A DNA stretch of 64,000 bases from Trichaptum fuscoviolaceum. Taxonomy: Eukaryota > Basidiomycota > Agaricomycetes > Hymenochaetales > Trichaptaceae. Position numbers and translations under genes: made by a program. Location of the stretch: contig CAJSYZ010000010.1 in NCBI GenBank assembly GCA_910574455.1, positions 648,770 through 712,769 on the forward strand, read 5' to 3'. Below are positions 47,273 through 60,700 of the stretch, in pieces. Position 1 is the first letter of the stretch, and each line of letters begins with the position of its first letter. The notes beneath the pieces are model-generated. The model was given only the letters and a program-made list of their open reading frames with translations, had not been told where the DNA came from and ran no database searches.

Positions 47273-50200
47273 AGAATTATAGTGCTCTTGTCTTCATCGT
47301 AGACAGGAAGCAAGGCAAATCCCGTCTTGCAGCGCACACAAAGTATCATGCTTAAGATCCGGCCAGAGCTCTAGTCGAATGTCTATATCTTCGAAATTTT
47401 GGCTAAGCCTTATATCAACTCGACGATCGCAGATGGCTGTACATGTACGTACAATGTTTCCAAGTTGTTCCCCTGACCGCCGTGGGGCTCGAAAAGTGAG
47501 CCATTATTGCTTATACTCGAAGTAGACGCTCGCGTCAGGGGACATGATCGGAAGCAAATCCCTCCATATTCACCGATCGGACTCACACGAGAAGAATTGT
47601 TTTCTTGGAGTCGTCATCGAGCAATGTACGGTGCCTAACCGGCCTGCCCTTTCTGCATTTCTGCGTCTCACTGCATTTTTCTTTGTGAGAGAAAACGGAA
47701 GCTAAGGGGCCATGTGTGTGTAATGTATTTTGATTCCGCTTGCAGGCTTCTGAGCCGTGTTTGATTGTTCGAATACACAAGAACGGGACAATGGTGTTGG
47801 CCAGCAGCCGGAGAATTTAGACATGAGTTCGGAGTCCGGGAAGTCTAGTCAATGATGGAGGTTAAAGGAGAAGAGCTCGGACGTCGGACGATCTGCGTCT
47901 CTTTGTCAATTGTGCGTTGCCGGGCCGCTTCAGTGTTTCGCCCGAGAAAAAATCCGAGATCACATGTTTTCGAAAACCAGTTTTCTTAAATTATGTAATT
48001 ACATATATACAAGGGTAGGCCGACGGTCGGTCATACCGGTACCTTTCGACCGAACAGTGGGGCCGGTTAAGCACGGCATGTCAGACCATCGTCCGGGTCC
48101 TCACCTTTATCTTCACCTTTATCTTTACCTCGCCCCGCACACGCCGATGGACTACAAAACGAATGAGAAATTGAAATTTGCGGGGATGCCGAGAAAATTG
48201 TGGAAATCGGGGGCGTTGGAGCCGAACTGAAGGACCGGCGGCTGGAAAAGGCGTGTTTTGGAATTCCGGCCCTTCTCTGATGCGCTCGGTGCCCTCGAAG
48301 GGCCCGAAAAACGGTTTTTGAGCTCGGGGCAATAGATCGACGGGTGCTCGGCGCGAGACCCGTGTCTTCGCTCTTTCTGATCGTTGACTTAGAAAATATG
48401 CAAGATCAAAGAATTCTAGACTATCTACACCTTCTCGGTGTCTCTTTTCTTTAGGCTATCCACCTTTTCTGTGCTGGCATGTCTTTCTGCACCAGTTCTC
48501 ATTACGAGGCAAGCTAATATCGGTGCCAATTTCGCCGTACCGTTCACAGAGTCATAGGACTTGAACACGGCGCCCAACTCGCGGGCATGATATTCGAGGT
48601 AGCAGGGCAGGCCAATGGAAAATCGCCAAAATGCAGGAGAATGTAAGGAGTAAGAGCTCTTGAAAGAGCTGTCAGATAAAGTTTGAAAAATAGGGTTAAC
48701 CTTCGGCAATGGTGCTCTACGGAACTCTGATTTTAGTTTGCCCTGCAAACTAAGAGAGATAATTTAATACATTTTCCAAGCAATTTGATATCCGGATGGT
48801 TTCGTTATGTAGGAAAATCCGGTACGTGCTGGATGGGCAATCGCTAATCAACGGCGTGTTCAGTGCGTGTTTGTCTGGAGCCTTTTGCTCATATCGTAGT
48901 TTGCGTAACCCGGTGATCACTGTAAGATCCGCCTATAACCGTCCTTTGCCACTACTGACTTCCGGTCTCTATCCATCGGACAAATGAACGGCCCTAAAGC
49001 TCCCCCGCAACGTGTGTTCCAAAGTCACGCGCGCCCGAGCCACTGGCATGTAACGTGACCTATTCTTCTTCTTACACACTCATCGTAAGGAACTTGCCGG
49101 CACCATTTGCTTAGTCTCTATCGAGGTTTATCTATCGTGGAGAATGCAATTCAAACGCCTTCAAGATGTTCGGGGACATGCGGGAAGGAGCAAGACTCTG
49201 CTCACCTCGGGTTCTCAGCAAGCATCACGACGATGTTAGTGGGCCGAGCCCGGCGCGTGTTCGAGGAGTTGAAAGGCATGTTTTGCTGTGCTGGCATCCA
49301 CTTTCGTGTTCAGACAATTCAGACACTTGGAGTATCGATCTTGATGCTTGACACTGGCTCTTCACTTTGATCTCTCATTCTTCAGTCTTCTCAATATACT
49401 TGAAGCGGAACTGCTCCGAGCTCGACGTGGTTAGTGTAGTCACGGTGCGCTGGGGGCCATCGATACATTCGACATGTGGACAAAGCGCTAGCACTGGACT
49501 CCTGTTTGTGAAATCGAGACGTGAACGGCTGTCAACACGTTCTGTGTCTACTCGAACTCCACATCGCCGAATGATGGATCAAGGCAGACGTACGGATCAT
49601 GTCCAGCGTACGCAAAAACGTCTCCTTCAATTTTGAGGGTAGAAACTGACAGACGCAAATTTCTTCTCCAGTTTCGCAGAAAAGTTGAATATTTTGTTTC
49701 GATATCTTCCCTTCTGCGGAAATAAGCTATCAAAGCAGATCAGGAACTGGTTCTGGGTTGCGATGCTTGCGTCATCAAATTTCTGTCGCCCTCGCCCTCG
49801 CCCTCGGAGACCGTGACGTCGTCCGTTATACTGTGTCTAGGCTCTATACTGTTAATTCTCTAATACCACCCTTCGCCTAAGCGGACCGATAACGACCATG
49901 AAAGCTCTCATCTGAGGCAATGACTAAGAGATCTATCGCTCGTTCTTCCTAATCCTTACTTCCTCGATGTCGTGCTTCTAAGTATGCTTATTCGTTTCTT
50001 AGAGGCTTTCTTGTTTAATTAAATGTAATTTGCAGGTGAACGTCAACATTTCAGTATCGATCCCGGACGGAGTAAAGAGTGTACGTTTCCTCGCTAGTCA
50101 TAGGGTTTTGGGGGTTACCTCTTATCGAACATCTTTACCTGTGTTCCAGTGCACTTCGCCTCGTCAACCGCGCACTACCTCAGTCTACAGCCCGCTACGA

Positions 50201-53200
50201 CGAGCTCGGAGAGCGCATGATGCATGATCGCTTATGTAGTTCCAAACCGTCAATAGCCGTTACCGTCGTTCATAACACGGACCGCCGATAACATGATTTT
50301 TTAGTTCTCCCGCCCGCCTGCCTGAGCATCTCAGCTTAATTCCGGGCGGTTCGTAACGAGGGTCTCGGCCGCCACAAGACTTCGGATGGGCGTTCCGTGA
50401 ACCCGAACGTTGTCGGGCAGCACAGTCGCATAGGAGAAGAATTTGACGCGTTTGATGCGACGCGACCAGAATCCGCGTATATGAAACATATCAACATATG
50501 GGCGTATCGGCCTTGTGACGTTGTGTTCCACATTGGCCCAATGTTCACCTTAATTTTCTAGCGATGAAATACGGCCCAGTAAGGATTGTTATTCCTTTCG
50601 AAATGACAAACGTATCTGAGCAATGTATGATTTTTAGAACCGTTTTGCAAGTCGAGAACCGTGAGCCTCGCAGAAACTATTTATCCGGTCATTCGGGCTT
50701 TCCCGGATCTGCTTGAAACTGTGGTTGCGGCCGTCTACACCCGTTTTCAAGTTACAAACAAGTCAGGAATTCAGCATTCAGAAATCTCGTACCTGCCTTC
50801 ACGTTGCTCATAAGAGGCGGAAGGCACAGGGAACAAGCGGCCCGGGATATCAAGTGGCGAAATTAGGTCAGGTTGTTTGGAAAAAATCCTGAACGAGGAA
50901 GCAAGCACTGGCGCTCCTCGTGCCACGTCGGAGGCGATAAGTTTTGGACTGGGGGTAGAGGAGGTCGGAGGACCGAGCCGGTAGACATTTTGTTGCGTCT
51001 AACAAGATCTCCGTGAACCCCAACTCCTCAGTCGACGTTGAATGGAGTTTGATTACGATCGAGGGTGGTTGTCGTACGCGCTTCAGCAAAACCCCGTCGA
51101 AAACGAAAACGAAACCTCAGACTATTTCCGACAGCGATGTGTGGCAATTTCCGCGTTTTTGTGAGTAATCCAGCCAGGTCTTCCTCTTCTATCCATCAGA
51201 AGTATCGTCAAGTTTCGAGATTCTCTAGGCGCTCGTGTTATGCGATCCCCTGCGAACATCGAGCTTTCGCGGCCGCGATTGCGTGTCATCTTGAACCTCA
51301 AACATTACCTGCTGAAGACTTCGATCTCTTAGAAGATCTATGTAGTTAACTTCGCAGAGGCGGCGCATGGAGCGATCGTCAGCTCGACGTGGAGATTAAT
51401 CAGAGAGTGGTAGCTTGGCTTTCCTTTCTTCCCTTTACTCTGAATCAACTCTAATGCGTTTGTGCGGCATTCGCTACCAATCTTTCATATGATATTGTGT
51501 CTCCACTGCTATTAGCACCCTCATCGTAATGACTAGCGTACATCCCGACTTTTGACAACCTGCCAGTTCGCCCTGCGCCTTCTACTGCCACGAGCCTTGC
51601 TGCACCGGACATGATCATCCCTAACTCTAATCCCCCTCATGGTCTCATTAATCGACGTCATCATCAAGATTTGTCTCCTCCTTTAACGTGCAAGATACGC
51701 TCGATAGGAAGGAAGAGAAGCTTGCCATGATGCCATGGCTGTGCTGCGATCACCGTCTAATGACCTCGACCTTCGCAAGATTCTCCTTGTACATCTTAAC
51801 GTGGAACCCCATAAGCAATGCTGGTCATATATGTGACCGACGAGCAGGTCGAGACCGCCAGCAAGCGGGAGGCCACGCCTCTTTGCCGTAACTTCGAACA
51901 TTGCGTGGATGTCTCGTGTCCCGCACTTGCGACGCGGCCGCCTTTATGCGGTCCGGTTTCTACTATGCAATGGTACCGGTAGTCACTTATGACCGGCGGC
52001 TCTGAATGTACGTGCACTCCGAGGAGAAGATACACGGGTGTGTTAACGGCGTCTCCCAGTGTCTCCAGACTTGTCTAGGCGCAAAACGCCATGCCTTACG
52101 GCTCTGCAAATATGTGAGGCTTCTCCTTCGGTTCCGGAAGCGGCATATCTTTACGACGATCCGTACACGTTCAGAACGAACTTTGTGTGCTCACCGTTGT
52201 TTGAAAAGCGTCCACAGATTACCTGAAAGGTTGCATTCGATTTCGGCCGACTCAATCTGTGTTCGCTGTCCCTGAACCAGCGCACTGAGAATGTTCTCAG
52301 TTCGAAATCACACCCTACATAATTTCTCCGCACGATAAGAAACTGGAGCACTACGGACCGACCAGGATGCCAGGAAGAGCTGAACCTATCACAAAACCCC
52401 AAGGATTAGCTACTTAGGCTGGAATACAATAATTTCAATCGAGTGTACTCAAACAAATCACACCGACTACGACTGAAGTCCGTCAATAGCCGCCCGTCCA
52501 TCCATATCTCATATATTGCATATGATCCAGGATGCAGCCAAATGGCATCGGCTGCTCAGCGCTCAGTTTCCGCTATGCGGCACATCGGACAGCTTTAGCC
52601 GGTGCGCGTTCGCAGGAGAGCTTCCTTCCAGGAACAACTTGAATAGTGACATGGGCATCTTATCATCTGGTCGATCAAACAACGAGGCCCACTGGCACTG
52701 GCAAGGTCTGGGGAAATCTGGATTCATTCCTCGATCGGCCATGTCGATGTCATAGATAGCACAGGAATGCCGTAAGCATACACTCTATTCCCTTGCACTT
52801 CAGCACCCTTGCTTACAATCTCATTTCAGCCCGTCCCATACGTAAAACATCCGAGCGTGAAGAACAAAAACATACTTGACCCAAGCAGCGATAGGCTAGT
52901 TCATGGCCATCATAGGGTTTCATATACGGCATTAGACCTTTGATAAGAGTCTAAGGTAGAGTTCTTACGATGTGCTGTGGGGAAGAAACTAGTTTCCAAT
53001 AATCAGATCTGCGCATGACCTTCACATCATATGGGAAACAGCTTACATACAATCGATTTGTTGCGCAAGGTATCGAACCATGATATGCAGTAGATGTGCA
53101 TGCATGTGGTTCTTGGGGCCGCGGTAAAGGCAACTTTCTATCGCCGGCGGCGCACCTTCGCGCAGCCTTCGTCATGATCTGTGATCTTCCATGTTTCGAG

Positions 53201-54888
53201 CTCTTGGGATCAATGACGCAAGCATATGTGGGTGCAGGAGCTGCGCGTAGACTTAAAGAGGTTCGAGGGCGTATCTCATTCATTTCATGAGATACGATGC
53301 AGATATTCGTATGATATGTATACTCTCCTCTCATCACACAAATGAGGTCCTCAGCGTATCAGATACGAGTTTGCGCTGGTGTTCACGGTCCGAGAGTTCC
53401 TGAAAGTTGTTCTTGACCTCTTGATAAGCCTATGAAAGTAGATCCCTGTGCGTGGCAGTTGATTAGATTCAGAACACAGCTACGTTAGAGGTCGTTTTTA
53501 ACATACATTCAGATGATGCTAAATGGTGTCATCGATACACTTGCAAAGGATATCTTTGAGCTTCTTTTCAAGCCACAGGCGCCTGTGAGCAGGTCGAGAC
53601 CTGTAGAAGGGTAAGGCGACAACGCGACATTCCTAGCTGCTGGGAGAAGCATGATCACGTTGTTGATCTGTCAAGCCAAAGCTTAACGCGATCGACAAGG
53701 TGCATCTTTCTTTGGACCACTCTGGTGCAGCTACTCATTATAAACGTCAATGAACACCGAACGTTTATCGTACTTTACGTTGGGGTGACTTTATCTCACT
53801 TACCAATCCTGTCTGCATCAGTCTGTTTATCAGTTTTCACTTGGACTGCGTCTATTATTAGACCCCTCTCTCAGGCTCCAGCGACATGTCCTCTGACTCC
53901 TCTCACGCATACTAGTCATGATCTGGAATTGCGTAAGTAAATCAAGTTTAGGATCATTTTCTCGCCTCCAGAGACAAGTTCCAAATGTACAAGTAAACTA
54001 TACGTACGCACTCATATATTTGTTCTTTAGCTGAATACTGTATCTCCGTATTAGCTATTGGAGCCACTGGCAATGTTTCAGGGAATTTCTAATAAAGTTC
54101 CATTTGCGCTGAGACTGCTTCGAAAGCTCATAGTAAATTCCTTCATTACAGTAGAGGCAGAGCTTTGTTTTGTATAGCGCTACCATGTCTTTTAAAGCAT
54201 TATGACTTCATGCAACAATCTAACTGTGTCTAGGAAAGATAATCATCGAACTCTGAAGAGGCAGATTTGAGATTATGCATTAAAGCGGAGAATATATCGG
54301 AGCGTGGTGAAGGCTTGCAAGGGTAAATGTATCATTATTCGTTACTTTCATACTCTCACAAAATTATGAATAGGTGTACGTGAGATAAAACGCTAACGAA
54401 ACTTATTATTATCTCTTCAAGTTAATGTCAAGTGCAAATCTCGTCTGACATGAGATTTTCCGTTTTTGCGTCATGTTGCTTCCGCATCCAGAAGATACGG
54501 CGATCATGCCGATCATGACACGCCGGCTTTCCCCGAGTGAATGATTTGCTAGACATGTCAAGGTGTTTGACAGATCTTTAGTTAGAGAGGTATAATTGTT
54601 CTCCATTACAACATAAAAGGTAGGATAAGCCTACAAGCACATGAGCAACCCCTATGAAAGCTATGACTTCATACGTATCAGCAAGACAGGGGAGTGTGAA
54701 TACTATGTATTGAGAAGTAAATAATGGGGAAGAATAGATTTTATGCTGGGAAAAGTTCAAGTCCAGACTTTCAAAGGAGTGTGAGTAAGGAGAGAGTGTT
54801 AGAGTAAAGTTATCCGTAATATTCAATGTTCAATATATCAGTAGTCATCCTGTGATCTAACGAGCGGAGACTAGAGCATATTGATCCC

Positions 54889-56435
54889 TTATACAAATAC
54901 ACCTAGCGCACTGATTCCTCCCGCTACTATTATCGATAGCCGTCCAAGTAGGTTTTTACCAAGCCTGGCATACGCGGCACTTGCAGCTGATGTCGTGGAG
55001 GTAGTAGGCGACGGGTTAGAGATCGATCCCGAGGATGTTACAGTTATGCCCGTGGATTTGGAACCCATGACCTGCGTTAACAGATAGTTTTAGTGAGCCA
55101 AAGCACAGTGCGATTAAAACGGAAGTGGGATATAGGAAAGTGATGTGCACGGAATATTTGTGAGTCAGGGATAAGGAGCTCACACAGCGATGTAACAATG
55201 AGTCAAGCACTAAGCCTGCCGATGAGCTGACCTCACATGATACAATCCGTTGAACTGAAGGATGTGAGAAGTAACTCACAGTGGTAGTCAATGTGCCCGT
55301 CAACGAAGCATTACCCGCAGTAGTCGTGGCGGCCACCGCAACGCCATTACCAATCGTGCTCAAGGTTGTACATTGGCTCGTTGCCGGAGCGGGATGCGCA
55401 TCAGGGGTGACAGGTTCTCCCTGAGAGAATGTAGAAGTGCCATAGACACCCATGGGCTCGCCCGTGTCTCCCTCACATCTCTCGAACACACCGGAGGAAT
55501 AATCACCAGGCATATTCCACATGCAACCTAACACGTCATACACGTGTTGGCAAAGTGCGGGTGCGTTGGGTCCTTCTTTGCATGCGCGGAAACAAAACTC
55601 AGAATTCGACATGAAGTTCTGCGATATATTTCCCAGTTAGCTATAGGTACCCAAAGCCACATCCACATAGGGCATTGCCAAAAGCTTACTGTCCATTCAT
55701 GCAACTGCTGAAGACTACCAAAGGCAGACGAGAATACAAGGCCACCAATTGGGTTTCCTGGAAACCTCTCAGTAAAAATAATTCAACCACAAAAGCTTAC
55801 ATGCCATTGCCTGTCGCGCCGTGTGGGTCGAGCTCTCCTCCACCATCATTGCCTGCTGGAATATTGAGACTTGTGAGATCACCAACGCCAGTAATTTGCA
55901 CATAGTCAGGAGTCTGCACAAAATGTGCGCCTTGAATTGTGCCGTCTGGAATGAGGCGTGTCCCATAGCCGGACTAGATATTTCATAAGGGTAAGATAAT
56001 ATTCTGAATTTTGAGCGTAGATGCACACCTTCATACACCAGGCGACCTCAATTTGCTGTCAAGTATATCTGAATGAGTACAATGTCTCATATGTCGGGAA
56101 GACATAGTCAAGAAGGGGTTATTACCTCGGTACTTCCAATGACTGAGTCAGGACCAGGCTCCGGAGGAGCGAAGAGGCAGAAGTCGTCCACTGAGTTTAC
56201 TGTAATATTCAACTCAGAATAACAACCATTCTGAAAGACGCGTTACCAAAAGAAGGTAAACAATCGCACTGTATAAGTTCTGGCAAATGGAGCTCTGATT
56301 AGATCCGGTCCCGCATTTGTTTGTACCAAACTGTCCTTGTTCGGTTTGAGCTGGGACATTAGAGGGCAGATACGTTGCGGTATACTGTGCGAGGGTGTAA
56401 GCCAAGAGCGGAGAAAGGACTAGTAAATAGAGCAT
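54889..56435 (-). CDS. 'Macrofage activating glycoprotein'-like secreted protein, copy 2
   Basis: Paralog of the gene at 30272-31938, on the opposite strand. A signal peptide (MLYLLVLSPLLAYTLAQ) is followed by TYLPSNVPAQTEQGQ, INSVDDFCLFAPPEPGPDS and the 27-nt microexon at 56055-56029 (QIEVAWCMK). Then come GYGTRLIPDGTIQGAHFVQ, ELDPHGATGNG, NPIGGLVFSSAF, FCFRACKEGPNAPALCQHVY and CMWNMPGDYSSGVFERC. A Ser/Thr stretch and a hydrophobic C-terminus (LSIIVAGGISALGVFV) suggest a GPI anchor. Exon 2 (56199-56126) is 74 nt, as in copy 1. Compared with copy 1, exon 4 is split by two further introns, one of which seems to need a GC donor (GCATGT) to stay in frame. The final intron, about 210 nt, is long as in copy 1. 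The gene appears intact. Confidence 0.8.
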
Positions 56436-57766
56436 TGCGACTATTAGGAGAAACGCCTGTGAAGGGAGGAAATGAGATGAAGAAGGTGAGGGATAGAGTA
56501 CAATGTCCCTTAAGAAGCCTTTGATGACGGTCAGGCAAGGCCGGGTGTAGATAACCTACATACAAGTCTCGGTGCCGATCGCAAATCTACATGGGTCTGC
56601 ACGGGATAACACGGAGGTCGATCCCTCTGCAGCGCTTATAGAACCTGGCGACACTCGACCGACAGGGCTGTAATCGTGATACTCAGAAACTCCTATTCAG
56701 CGGTCCTGAGAAAAGTACGAGCAAGGTTACTAGTAGCTGCACGCTGACATTTGGTATCGAGTACCCTGTTATCTGAAAGTGAGTCAGTGTCTGTAGCAAT
56801 GACTTTTCTTCGTTAAACGAACATCCGAATGTGACTTTCTCGATATCTTCATCAAAGCGAATCTATGAATAGGCAGCTGGGTGTGAGGAACTTGACCAAA
56901 TTGTGCATTTTATTTCAGAAGGTTACGTGAGAAGCTTGCCCCGTGTACTCACCGTGTAGTTGTGAAGCTACATTTATCAAACGGCGCCCTGAGTGCATGA
57001 TGAATATGTTCGCCAGCGCTCCTTTGCCCTACCTCCCGGACGTTTAAGGATGGCGCGCAAACTATCAAGTCAGTTTTAGACTTCCCGCGTGCGTATGTCA
57101 TGCTTTGCTATCGACAGGAGACTCTGTTGTCCTGCTTTGGTATGAAAGGTAAACTTCTGGACTCGAAACCAACAACAACGACCTCGAGATCTCGAACACG
57201 ATGGAAGTCGTCTCGACGGAGAGAGCCAGGGGTCTCGTGGCAGTGTCCCTTGTTAGCCACTGGCAATCACAAGCCCCGTCTCCGCACACCAATCATTCTC
57301 CCATCTCGACCGAGACTCTTCACATCATTTCTTCATTTGTCCAAGACCCCTGCACACCATTCTACACTAGTAGCCACTCCTAATATAGCAATAGACATAA
57401 TATGTACTTGTAATTATAGCGTGCTGTTATAGTCTATGGTGACGACACACGCGTATGTGCCTTATAATTGCCTTTTCTGTGCACCAAAATCCCTTTATGG
57501 ATTGAACCCTTTACACCAAAATATCCACTTATGGGTAGACCCTTCACACCAAAGTCCCTTTATGGGCAACCCCCTTCCCTTCACACCAGTTCCATTCAGA
57601 CCCTGCACACTAAAATCTACTTAAGGCAATTTCTGCACACCAATTACAAGTACACACCAAATTCAGCAGCGCCAACTTGAAGAGTAACGCGTGACCAGAC
57701 GCGTCTCAGGCCCCCCCCGTCGACATCTTGCGACGCTCTGACCTCAACGTCCACTTCGAGCTCGCA
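56436..57766. other. Intergenic region upstream of SMC1
   Basis: This gap separates MAG copy 2 (-) and SMC1 (+). Its right third contains degenerate repeats described separately. No gene is seen. Confidence 0.4.
57465..57662. repeat. Degenerate tandem repeats in the SMC1 upstream region
   Basis: A unit of roughly 30-40 nt with a core like CACACCAAAATCCCTTTATGG recurs about five or six times with increasing divergence, for example 'caccaaaatccctttatgg', 'caccaaaatatccacttatgg' and 'caccaaagtccctttatgg'. CACACCA alone continues to about 57658. It ends about 105 bp before the SMC1 start codon and could be a promoter element array or a decayed minisatellite. Confidence 0.65.
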
Positions 57767-60700
57767 ATGCCGCTCATACGCATCGAGCTGTGCGACTTCA
57801 AAAGCTACCGCAGTCATCATGTTATTGGCCCCTTTACCCCCTTTACCTCCATTATCGGCCCCAATGGTGCAGGGAAATCGAACCTCATGGATGCAATCTC
57901 GTTCGTACTTGGCATTAAGAGCGCGCAACTCAGGAGTAGCCAGTTGAAAGACCTAGTGTATCGAGGGAGGCGTCTGGAAAAGGACGACGCAGATCAGTCT
58001 GGTACCATAGATGAGGAGGAAGAGGAGGAAGATGCTTCTGGTGAAGGAGACGCGAAGAAGGCTTGGGTTCTAGCCGTTTATGAAGACGCGGAGAAGAAAG
58101 AATGGCATTTCCAGAGAACGTTCGTAATGAAAAAAATAATTAAAGCTTCTGAATCTGATCTTAATGAAGGATAACCTCTACTGGCTCGAGCGAATACAAA
58201 GTCAACAACAAAGTAATCTCCGCGCAAGCCTACACGGCTGAGCTCGCGAAGCATAACATCCTTACGAAGGCAAAGAATTTTCTGGTTTTCCAAGGAGACG
58301 TTGAGCACATTGCGTCGCAATCCCCAAAAGAACTCACGCGCCTTGTGGAACAAATAAGTGGTTCGCTTGAACTTGCCGCTGACTACGAGCGGGCAAAGAA
58401 AGAAGTTGAACGAGCGGCAGAGAATGCTACGGAAAGCTTCAACAAGCGGAGAGGGTTTGCGGGGGAGATCAGGGTCTTCAAGGAGCAGCTGAATGAGGCT
58501 GAGAGGTTTGAGGGACTTGTAAACGAGAGGGTGATTACTATTTGTGCCAGTGTATGCTTTTTCGTACTAATAGTCGCTTTTAGGATGAGCTCATCCTCAA
58601 GCGTTTCCTTTGGAAACTGTTCCATATTGAGGATCAAATAGAAACCAACTCGGCCGAAATTAAAGAAAAGAATAAGACATTGACGGGCTTGCGCAAAGAG
58701 CAGTCCATACATGATAAGGCACTCGAAGAGGCGCGTGCGGACCAAGCTAAGGCGCGCTCTGCCGTTGCCGCCGCCGAGAAGAAGGCAAAGAAGGCCGAAA
58801 AGGCCCTGGAGAATCGCGTTAGTCAGACACGTTTCTCTCATTTACTTTGGTTTACACATCCCGTTATTCCACTGTATAGAAACCAGACCTTGTTGCGGCA
58901 GAACAGAAAATCCAACACGCACAACGCAAACTCAAGAATCACGAGGCAACGCGAGAACTGGCGGCAAAAGATGCCAGGAAGCAAGAAGAACGACTAACTT
59001 CCTTACGCAAGGACCTGCAGGCGGAGCAGAAAGCCGCTGACGCTGCCCGAGGTTCGTAATTTGGTTGGTCTTTGCGAATGGAGAACTAATTGAGATGCGC
59101 AGATGCTGCTCGGCGTGCCTCGGAAAAGAATCTTTCTCTTAGCGAAGAAAGTCTTGAGGAGTATCGCAAATTGTGAGTTTTACTCGGGCATGAGATGCGA
59201 GTGTGAAGCGAAGTGACGCTGTTCAACAGGAAGGCGGTGGCTAACACCCTAGCCGTTGATGAGAGACAGTCATTGCAGACGTTGAATCGTGATGAGAAAA
59301 CAGGTGCCAGATCGCTTGCAGGGCTTCAAGAGGTCCATACACGACTCGAGGAGAAAAAATCCGAACTAAGTACTGAAATTTCCAGTCTTGAAGAGCGTAA
59401 AGAAGAAGTCCGTCCTTTTGTTGTACACCATTACACAACCATTCTAATTTGGATTCCAGCTGGACGAAAAAGTTTCTTCCCTTCAGACCGATTACGCTCG
59501 AGCTAAACAAGAGCTGAACAATCAACAATCAGAGTTCGCTCGTATCACGTACGTATCTTACGTCTTTACTTCAACATCCTTCTAAACTGGTTAATCCAGG
59601 CAACTTGAATCTGAGATACAGGAAAAATTACAAGATTGTCACGAGAAGCTCTTACAAGCTGGTGTAGACAAGAAAGAGTCTGAGAGGGATACGCGACTAA
59701 AAGAAACCTTTGCCAATCTACAACGAATATTCCCAGGTTAAATAAGTTCATTTGTTTGAAGTCTCGTCGCTGACATATCGTTAGGTGTAAGAGGAAGAGT
59801 TGTCGATTTATGCAAACCCACGCAAAGAAAGTACGAAACTGCAGTCTCCGTCATTCTGGGACGAAATATCGACGCAGTTGTGGTGGATCAAGAGAAGACA
59901 GCCATTGAGTGCATTGAGGTAAGTGGACCACATACAATCATTGCTTGGTCAATCTCATACGGATGATAGTATATGCGCAATCAACGAGCGGGTCAAGCGA
60001 CCTTCATTCCACTCGATACGATCCAGGTGAAACCGATCAACGACAAATACAGAAGCTTTGCGAAGGGTGCTCGGCTTGCGGTTGATGTCATACAGTACGA
60101 AGCAGTCGTTGAGCGCGCGATGCACTTCGCCTGTGGAAATGCCCTAGTTTGCGATACTATGGATGTTGCACGTTATGTTTGTTACGAGAAGGGCCAAGAA
60201 GTGAAAGCTGTCACGCTGGAAGGGACAGTCATACACAAGAGCGGTCTTATAACAGGTGGTAGAAGCTCGCATGGGAATAGCAAGAAGTGGGAGGACAAAG
60301 ATATTCAGGGTCTGCAGCGAGTGCGCGATGCCCTGCTGGCTCAACTTCGGGATTTGAATAAATCTAAACCGCGGAGCAAGGCGGACGAAAATCTTATGGC
60401 CGAGATAACTCGACTCGAATCTTCCCTTACGCTTGCAAAGGATGACTTAGTAAGCAGTTGACTGGTCCATGCACATCAAAGTTAACCTTGGCTTAGGCTG
60501 CCCTTACCTCACGTCTCAAAGGACTGCGCGATGAGCTTAAGCATGTCACCAATGAAATCAAGAAGAGTGCTCCGGAGCTCAAGAAGGTAATGAACTTTTC
60601 TCTCTATACAGGTTACATCTGTCTTATTGTCATCCAGGCGAAAGCAGGTTACGAAGCGCTTGTCAAGAAAATTAGCGCATTGTCCGAAGTCGTGAACGTG

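Larger units (their letters stand above)
41527..54888. other. Gene-poor region of about 13 kb
   Basis: No intact gene could be supported on either strand. The first part (about 41.7-44.1 kb) is pyrimidine-rich on + and contains a short GAC/CGA microsatellite. Around 46.5-47.3 kb and 50.3-50.5 kb on the minus strand, short frames resemble pieces of F-box/leucine-rich proteins (LPRLDSLYIGNIVPDDVRV; VLPDNVRVHGTPIRSLVAAE). No transposase, reverse transcriptase or integrase signature is visible. The last part (about 53.9-54.9 kb) is AT-rich. This looks like accessory sequence with decayed genes. Confidence 0.45.

Noticed and set aside
51841..53602. Shared 15-mer 'gagcaggtcgagacc' at 51842 and 53589
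   Set aside because: One or two such matches are expected by chance in 64 kb when both strands are considered, and similarity does not extend beyond it.
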